From: Oryzias latipes
Taxonomy: Eukaryota > Chordata > Actinopteri > Beloniformes > Adrianichthyidae
Direction of reading: 5' to 3'
DNA: 64,000 nt
Assembly (NCBI RefSeq): GCF_002234675.1
Contig: NC_019868.2
Span: 19,500,743-19,564,742 of the forward strand
Within the stretch, counting starts at the first letter, position 1. The number at the start of each line of letters is the position of its first letter. The position numbers and the translations under genes were made by a program. Of the stretch, positions 57,254 to 64,000 are shown one piece after another. The notes beneath the pieces were generated by a model. The model did no database searches. It was not told the origin of the DNA and was given only the letters and a program-made list of their open reading frames with translations.

Positions 57254-60200
57254 CTAGTTGACATGGTTCAGGTGCACGTTGCCCACATGAGGTGCCCAGG
57301 TACCAGGCCAGACCTACAGAAGATAAGACGAGGCACGAAATGAAAAACAAAACAGCAACATTGATCAGATCCCATTATTCTAATTGAGCACATAAACTGG
57401 TCAAGTTTGACAGAAGGTGGGCTCACCTGCTGCTGTGGGTCAGAATTGTCTGCACTGCCAGGTACAACTTTGATGATGGGGCTCCATGCAGGGTCACCTG
57501 CATGCAAACCATTGTACATTGGACCCCCAGGCCCCTCTGCCATGGGAGGATGGGGAGTCAGCATAGTTCCTCCATACATTGACATAGGCATACCCTGAAG
57601 AAAGGACAAACAGTTCGAAAAAAGAAGGCAAAAAAGGCAATACATGATCAACGTAGCGAGTGTTACCTTCTGGAAGTCTATGTAATTGCTGGGCAAATGT
57701 TGAGGCTGGTGGTAGTTGTTAGCAGGGTTTGCAATGCCGGTGTCGTCCTGTTCCATGAGCTGGTGCTGAGAGAAGGCCGACTGATCAGGCTGCAGCTGCG
57801 GGTGCATCATGTGGCTGCCCATCAGGGGTTGGGACCAACCAGACATGGCCTCTGTACCACAACACAAAGGCTTATGAGCTTTTTGGTGCATGAAATCAAA
57901 AGGACATCACTAGAGGTTGTAAAGTGAGAGTCCTACCTGAGGCGCTACCAACTCCAAAAGACCAAATGCCCCCCTGTCCAACTGAAGCCGGGTAGCTGCT
58001 TGGGAGGAGAGGTGGGTTGACTGTACCAGTCTGTCTGATTCTCGCCAACCGTTCGGTGCCGATAGGTGGGGGAACTTTTCGGTCCTGCTGGGAGGAGTTG
58101 CCTGGCTTCGGTTGGGGAGGAGGCACCATGGCAGAGGAGGACACTGTAGGAGGAGGCAGGACGAGGGATTCACCTGGTGGAGGAGAAAAAAGACGCGATA
58201 AGATTCAGAGAGACAAGCTTTAAGACCTTAAAGACCCACTCTGATGAACAATGTTTTGTTTCTTTTTAACATGTTCTTGTGGCATTTTTCTTATGATGGA
58301 GGGCTGGAGCGGTAGGGCGGCCGACCTCTGATCGGATTATTGCAGGTTCAATTTCAGCCTTGCCTGCCTATGGTTCCTTGGGCAAGTCACTGAACCCCAC
58401 CTTGCCTCTGGTGGAAGGTTGGTGCCAGTGTTTGTCAGCACAGCCGCCATCAGAGTGTGGATGTGTGTGTGAATGGGACTTTGGGTGTAAAGCGCTTTGG
58501 GCCTTCAAGGAAGGTAGAAAGCTATACAAGCATATGCCATTAACCATTTATAAAGAGAATTAAGCTTAAACTGCATTTCTGAGAATTTCTTTGTTTAAAC
58601 TCTAGTAAATCAAGAGCAGATGGAAAAATGCTGTTTGAGAAAGAGCCTGTGGGTCACAAGGTCCCTGCTTTGCTTCACAACGGGAAGGAAAGGGGAGGTG
58701 GGTTTCTTCCACGCCAACAGTCCTGCCCACTCAGAGGCGAATTTCTAATGAACTATGCCGCTCTGCAGAAGCTATGTCCTAGAAAATGACAGAATTTTTG
58801 ATTGTGGGCTTAAAACAGCATCATCGATAATCAAAAGACCGTGGGAACGATTTTACAAAAGATGTTTGGAGTGGAACTTTAATATTATTTCAATCTCAAA
58901 TGAAGGGATATTTCAAATAGATCACTGTAGGATCACTGTAGGAAGCAGGTTTGCTCAAGTACCTGACGTGGACGCACTCCATGGGTGAGGGGAGAAGTGC
59001 TGTCTGCTGATGGAGGGTGTGCCGACTCCTCCGTGACCCTGCTGCACGTACATATGGCTGCCAGATATAGCTGTGAAAAAAGAAAATTCAAACACACTTT
59101 AGCCTCATATGCATTTCAAATCCAAACAACCATCTTTTTGTTTTTTTTCTCTGATACTTTTATCTACACAGTGCATGATTATGATGCACTGACAAAAAAA
59201 ATAAGCACCTTACATTAATTTAATATCAATAAAGTCAAATAAAAGGCATTATTACTGTCACTTCATTTCTAATATATATATTTTTTAAAAGGTGATGTAA
59301 ATTTGCACACTACGTGAAGTCAAAGTAAACATTACCCTGAGAGACAGGGCGGTAACCAGGTGCTTTGGAGCTGTCTGGTGGAGGTGGGGGCATCATATTT
59401 TCCATTTGGCCCATGACAAAAGGCGGATGGGCTGAATACGACTGCTCTGGTGGTGATCGAGCAGGTAAATGGCACGCTCCCCATACCTGACTGTTTCCCA
59501 CCTGCAGCATCAACCACAAGCATACGCAATGGTTAACACCAAGATAAATCGTGCACCCCCCACCCAAACAGATCGCTTCAACTCACTTGGCTGTTATCAA
59601 AGATGCTGCTGATGCTGAAGAGACCTGCAGGACCAAAGTTGGGAGGGATCTGCTGAGGCTTCCCTGCACCAGTGACATGCGGCATCTGGGAACCGTTGAT
59701 GATCCCCATGTTCACAGAGACCTGGAGGGAGCCTGGAGCCTGACCATGGGCGTGTGATTGGGCTTGAGCGGGTCCACTTGGTGGCTGGGACGTCTGGTTT
59801 TGGGTTTGTTTGAGGGATTCCTTGCTTGGGGGCACAAACCCAGACAGCTGTTGCTGCTGCGTCTGTTGCTCAGAAAGGGAATAGTAAGGCCCTGATGGCT
59901 GCATACGATGAGAGATCCTGGGAGCGGGGGCTGAGAAATGAGGAATGGTGTTGTTGGGGTGCGCAACCCTGGGGGAGAGGATGGGGGCCGACGCTGAAGG
60001 AAGGTGAGAACTGGGCTGTGGGTTAAGGAGGGGAGGAGGAGCTTCCGTCGACGATGCAGAGGAGGGAGGAGGTGGCAATTGCTGTCGAGACTCTGATTTG
60101 GAAACTACAGTCATGGCTTGAGAACTGAAACCGACAGAGTTGATGCTCTCGCTGACTGACACAGTCTGGCTCTCTCCGTGTAGAGGCAGCTTGTCCTTCC

Positions 60201-63200
60201 CAGGAGGGGCAACACCACTGGGCTCTGATTTAGCGGGCTGGGCGGGGGCCTGAGAAATGGATCCTACTGGCTCCAGAGAGGGGTTTGCCGTTGTCGTGGT
60301 TGAACTGTGATGTGCAGGAGAAGCCGTGCCTGCTACTGTATTACTACCACTGCACTGAGCAGCAGAAGATACAGGGGTGGCGCCAGCAAGTTTGGGGTCA
60401 GGGGCAAAGAGCTGCTTCCTAACAGACGAAGGAGTGGGGACACTTTGCTGTGGATTATACGGAGTAGGATTAGTGGGATGAGGCGAGGCTGCAGATGTGT
60501 TGGGCACACTAGTGGTGGTCATGTTGGAGGTGGGGACTGCCGTTCCTGAGCTGGCTGTGATGCTGTGCTCGCTGTGGGTCGAGTTGGATCTGGCCTGAGC
60601 ACCAGCATTGTTTGCGCCTCCGTTGTGTTTTGGGGAGCTGTTAGCACTGCCGGGACTTACGGGACGGACTGGGAAGGGACCCCAGGTACTGGATTGGGGA
60701 GAGAAGGTGCCTCCAAACTGAGCCATAGGTAGACGAGGATGTCTGATTTGGTGCATCGTCTGAGCCAGCAGGGCAAGCTGAGGGTGGGCGTATGCCAGGG
60801 GCAGAGACACTGGGAAAGGCTGTCTGATGTTTGATGAAAGCCCCTTCCCAATCTTCCCTGCAGACTGAGAGGAGGATGAAGATGTGGAGGGGGGCTGGAA
60901 CGGAACACAGGGAGATGTGACCAATGAGCTTAAAGCCTTTGTGCTGGTAGTTGAGCCACTGGTGGTCCCTACGGTAGAAGAAAAGGATGCTGGGGTTGTT
61001 TTAGAGCCTGGGGCCCTGATGTGGTTTCGGGGAATTAGATCCTCAAGCTCCTTGGCTGGGTCTTGGATTAGAGCGTTGATCAGCTGCACTGCATACCGTG
61101 TAGACTCCGTCCCTCCTCTGAGAGGACAAAAAAATGAAACTCATTGAATTTTTTGTAATCTACAAGCCTAATCATCAAACTTTTTGGCTTCCAGTAGCGG
61201 TCATACTCCATATTCTTTAATTTCTCCTATGTGACTCTTTCTGGTGTTCTGCCATAAACATAGTGAGTAAACTTGCTGCTCTTGTTGCCGTGTATTGGCC
61301 AGGATACAACTTGGTGTGTTTTCAGCAACAGCAGCATCAGTCCAGTTTCTGCTGTCTAAGTGCTAACCATTCAACAGGACTCAGCAGATCACAAGTTTTC
61401 TAGACAATAATATGTGGACGGTGCATTTTTATTCAGTCTATTCCTTTTATGAGTTTCAGTGGTTAGTATCTTGATTGTAACTATGGTTGCCATGTTTTGA
61501 GTTCTACAGGAATGTAGATATGACTGTCAACTGCTCTGTTTTAGGACTGTGGGACCAGAGTACACACACCAAGCATCACACCTTACAAACTAAAAGGTCT
61601 GCACAAAAACAAGCAATCGAACTAAATCTTTTATGCAAGCTTTTTATTTAGTTGTACTTTATCCCAATTAGTTATTCTTAGTCTATTCTTCAGGTAAAAT
61701 TCAGGTAGAATTCATGTAGAATCTAAAAAACCTGTGGAGACTCAGACCAATTCATGAGAATTAAACTAAAAACTGCAGCACCATCGGACATCCTAAAGGG
61801 AATTATTTTTTTACCTGATAGTAATCATTCTCTCCCCATTCTTGTCCTTCTGTTTGTCCACGTCAATATGAGCTCCTGTCACGTCTTGAATGGCCGTGAT
61901 GTTGCAGCCTCCTCGGCCCATGATCCGAGACACAACAGAGGCTGGCACAGACAGCTTCTTTGATCTTAGGGGGAAAAAGGAGAAGGGGGGGGGTTAACTG
62001 CAAAATATTTGTTTTATTTTAGTGTTCATTCAAATTTAAGGTTTTGACTAAGCTAAAATCATTATTCCTATTAAACAATAGCAATCAATTTATCTTTTTG
62101 GAAGAAAAGGAAGAAAAAAAAAGAGGACAAAAGCGTTTACTGACCTTCTGACCACCTCTTTCCACCCTTCATCTCTTTTTTGGATTCTCTTTGGACTTGT
62201 GAGGCTGTGCTTGGTGTTGGGCGACGTGACGGGAAGAACCATGGGTTTGAACGGCGAAGGCAAAGAGTTTGAGGTGGAGTCGTTTGCATCTGGAACTCTG
62301 TGAGAGAACAGACAGGAGTTGGCTACATTTTTGCATCAGCATTTCATGACCCGCCGTTTGCAGAGACCGATACAATCAAATAAAACCTCAGCTTCAGCCA
62401 AGCTTACTTACTTTTGCAGTGGCTTTGAGATGGAGACCGTGACCTTATTGTCTACTTTGCTGTCAGCTTGCGGCTGAGGAAAGTGTCTCTTCTCTGGGCC
62501 AGGCAAGGGGATCTGGGAGGGGGCCGCTCCTGAGGAAGGGGCCGAGGATGAGGAGGATGAAGAAGAAGAAGAGGAAGAGGAGGAGGAGGCGAAGGAGGTG
62601 AGGTCAGGGAGGTAGTTGAGCTCCTGACTCTTCCCACCACTGCTGCTGCTCTCACTGGCACAATCGGTGCTGTCCAGCGGGTCAGAATCGCTGTTGCCAC
62701 CCGTCACGCCCCCACCCCCACCACGTGGCTCACCATGGATCTTGTTCTTGTCAGCCTTGTGTTGTGCTAACACAACCTAAGAAATAATAACTTACAGTCG
62801 TTATCGTTTCTTTACACTTTAAAATGCATCAGTGTATATTATAGGGCTGAAAAATTAAATTAGGTTTTAATCCAAAAAGAAAGACTTGTTTTTTATATTT
62901 ACCTGGGGGTCCTGTAATATAATTGGTTCACTTGGTGCTGAATCCTTAGTCTTGTTCTTTTTGTTCTTGCGATTGGTGCTTGGGGTAGTGGCCACGTTTG
63001 CTCGCTTCTTACCAAAAGGTGTAGTGAAGGTGGGGGAGGTGGCTGATATACCGATGGTGGTGGTGGTGGTCGCACTTGGAGGTTCAATGGGAACTTCAGC
63101 TTCTAGAATGAAATTCATACAAGCCAAAATATGAATCTTGTGCTCAATGAACACTACATTTTTAACAAATTGACCAATACAGCGGTCCCTCTCTATAATA

Positions 63201-63942
63201 CAGTTCACTTTTTGCAGCTCTGCAGTTTTGTGATTTTTTTGTGTGGTTGCAATTTTGGATGTTGTTTTTTGTTTCTGCGTCAAGATTGGCGGTTGACAGT
63301 TGTCAGTCCTGAGTTCTGTACAGAATGTGTAACACAAACTTTGAGTGTTAAAACAAAGAAAAAAGTGTGGAAACATTCATGTCCGACTGAGAAAAGTGTT
63401 TAAAGGGAAGGGTAGTGAAGGGCTTTACAGCTTTAAAACATCAATAATAATAAAAAATAAATAAACCTGACTATTTCACGTATTGCAAGAGATTTTTAGA
63501 ACGCAACTTGCGCAACACTGTCAACACTGTCAAGTCATTTATATGCAATGAAAGGCGTTGGGGGTTACCATCAGCTGAATCCTCCTTCTGGTCGTGCATC
63601 TCAGAGGACTCCTCCTTCGTTTTCTGTCCCTCTTCTTCCTCCTGCTTCCTCTTTTGCTCCTCCTTTTTCTTCTTGCGTTTCTCCTTCCTCTTCTCCCGCT
63701 TTGCAGCCAGGGCCTGCTTCTTGCTCTCTTCTCGAGACTGTTAAGACACAACAAAGACATATAAAAAAAAAACACATCCTTGAGGCCATAGAATACTTTT
63801 AGGAGGAAAGATCCTCCAACATTACCTTCTCCAGGTCCAGCTCCTTAAGAAGAATGCTAGCATTTTTGTTGGCTTCAGCTGCTTGCTGATCTTTAGCTTT
63901 GACAATGGTCTCCATACATTGGTGGCATTTCTTTAACAGCTC
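57254..63942 (-). CDS. ankhd1: Ankyrin repeat and KH domain protein, C-terminal part (partial)
   Basis: Thirteen exons join in phase, 5' to 3': 63826-63942, 63569-63737, 62903-63102, 62412-62776, 62145-62297, 61815-61964, 59587-61117, 59336-59501, 58963-59070, 57937-58173, 57667-57851, 57427-57594 and 57254-57313 (TAG). They give 1202 residues. In order: a coiled-coil/basic Lys-Arg-Glu region (KREKRKEKRKKKKEEQKRK), Ser-rich linkers, one KH domain (SVVSRIMGRGGCNITAIQDV), a long Ser/Pro/Thr/Gln-rich region, and a conserved tail (DRKVPPPIGTERLARIRQ; WPGTWAPHVGNVHLNHVN). The family binds RNA through KH and acts in Hippo/YAP and receptor signalling (Mask in fly). The ankyrin repeats lie beyond the right edge. 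ANKRD17 is a close paralogue. I prefer ANKHD1 for the tail sequence and chromosome-5-like neighbours. Confidence 0.85.
58222..58882 (-). repeat. Dispersed TIR element, copy 4, split by a SINE
   Basis: The plus-strand start TTAAAGACCCACTCTGAT and end GGAGTGGAACTTTAA form the termini. The interior matches the other copies in reverse orientation (GCATTTCTGAGAATTTCTTT; TATGTCCTAGAAAATGACAG). The block at about 58302-58555 has no counterpart in other copies and is a SINE insertion. Confidence 0.75.
58302..58555 (+). repeat. tRNA-derived SINE inserted in a DNA element
   Basis: It begins with a tRNA-like head (GCTGGAGCGGTAGGGCGG as A-box region; GGTTCAATTTC as B box). A body follows with GCAAGTCACTGAACCCC and TAAAGCGCTTTGGGCC, typical of fish SINE/LINE tails. 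It interrupts the repeat at 58222-58882 in an ankhd1 intron. Confidence 0.65.
59587..61117 (-). CDS. ankhd1: ankhd1 1.5-kb exon (end of KH and long disordered region)
   Basis: This exon of 510 codons begins GGTESTRYAVQLINALIQDP. It contains conserved islands (SLPLAYAHPQLALLAQTMHQ; PRLPMAQFGGTFSPQSSTWG; SNSTHSEHS) among low-complexity Ser/Pro/Ala/Gln sequence, and ends FSISSIFDNSQ. The islands match the family; the spacers do not. Confidence 0.9.
61815..61964 (-). CDS. ankhd1: ankhd1 KH-domain exon
   Basis: The 150-nt exon encodes SKKLSVPASVVSRIMGRGGC, then NITAIQDVTGAHIDVDKQKD and KNGERMITI. The GxxG loop is GRGG. The fold continues into the next exon (RGGTESTRYAVQLINALIQD). Near-identity to the mammalian sequence suggests strong constraint. 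Confidence 0.92.
62412..62776 (-). CDS. ankhd1: ankhd1 Ser/Gly-rich linker exon
   Basis: This 365-nt exon encodes LAQHKADKNKIHGEPRGGGG, GNSDSDPLDSTDCASESSSS and GGKSQELNYLPD, then a 15-serine run at about 62538-62592 and a basic end. The HKADKNKIHGEPRGGG and SDSDPLDSTDC blocks are family-specific. Confidence 0.9.
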
Positions 63943-64000
63943 CTGCAATAAACACCCACATTTATTGCTTTGCTAATGTCACGATAACATCCTTGTTCCT

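Noticed and set aside
57407-57927. Plus-strand frames opposite ankhd1 exons
   Set aside because: They are shadows of the coding strand.

Overview
The window is vertebrate nuclear DNA, almost certainly from a teleost fish. Exons are short and separated by GT-AG introns. The encoded proteins are recognisable vertebrate orthologues, and the introns carry fish-type repeats: tRNA-derived SINEs, hAT-like and piggyBac-like non-autonomous elements, a CR1/L2-like LINE remnant and microsatellites. I cannot fix the species from sequence alone.

Layout from left to right. (1) 3204-7581, plus strand: the last four coding exons of a UNC5-family netrin receptor, best matched to unc5a (UPA and death domains), then a roughly 3 kb 3' UTR ending near an AATAAA at 10541. 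(2) 12813-46019, minus strand: pdlim7 (Enigma), a PDZ plus three-LIM scaffold spread over 33 kb. Twelve coding exons were placed with consistent phases. One of these is a 39-nt cassette exon, and a separate candidate terminal exon would give a LIM-less isoform. A TATA-type promoter with muscle-like motifs lies near 46850. (3) 50674-53504, plus strand: a clathrin light chain (cltb by position), complete, with the 18-codon neuronal-type exon. (4) 54750-55440, minus strand: higd2a, two exons, converging on the clathrin gene. (5) 57254-63942 and beyond, minus strand: the last 13 coding exons (1202 residues) of an ANKHD1/ANKRD17-type KH-domain protein. Its ankyrin repeats lie past the right edge.

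The genes do not form a pathway. They form a syntenic block: from memory, UNC5A, PDLIM7, CLTB and HIGD2A map to human 5q35 and ANKHD1 to 5q31. I see no prokaryotic-style operon, CRISPR array or new multi-gene system. The unusual content is in alternative exons of pdlim7 and in the mobile-element landscape: an hAT element with a perfect 8-bp target duplication, a second hAT-like element sharing an internal module with it, a four-copy TTAA-flanked MITE family, a four-copy terminal-inverted-repeat family with one copy split by a SINE, a large near-perfect foldback at 28930-29064, and a frameshifted LINE ORF.

Exon boundaries were set by hand from splice consensus, reading phase and remembered protein families. 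UTR ends, promoter assignment and repeat family names are inference.
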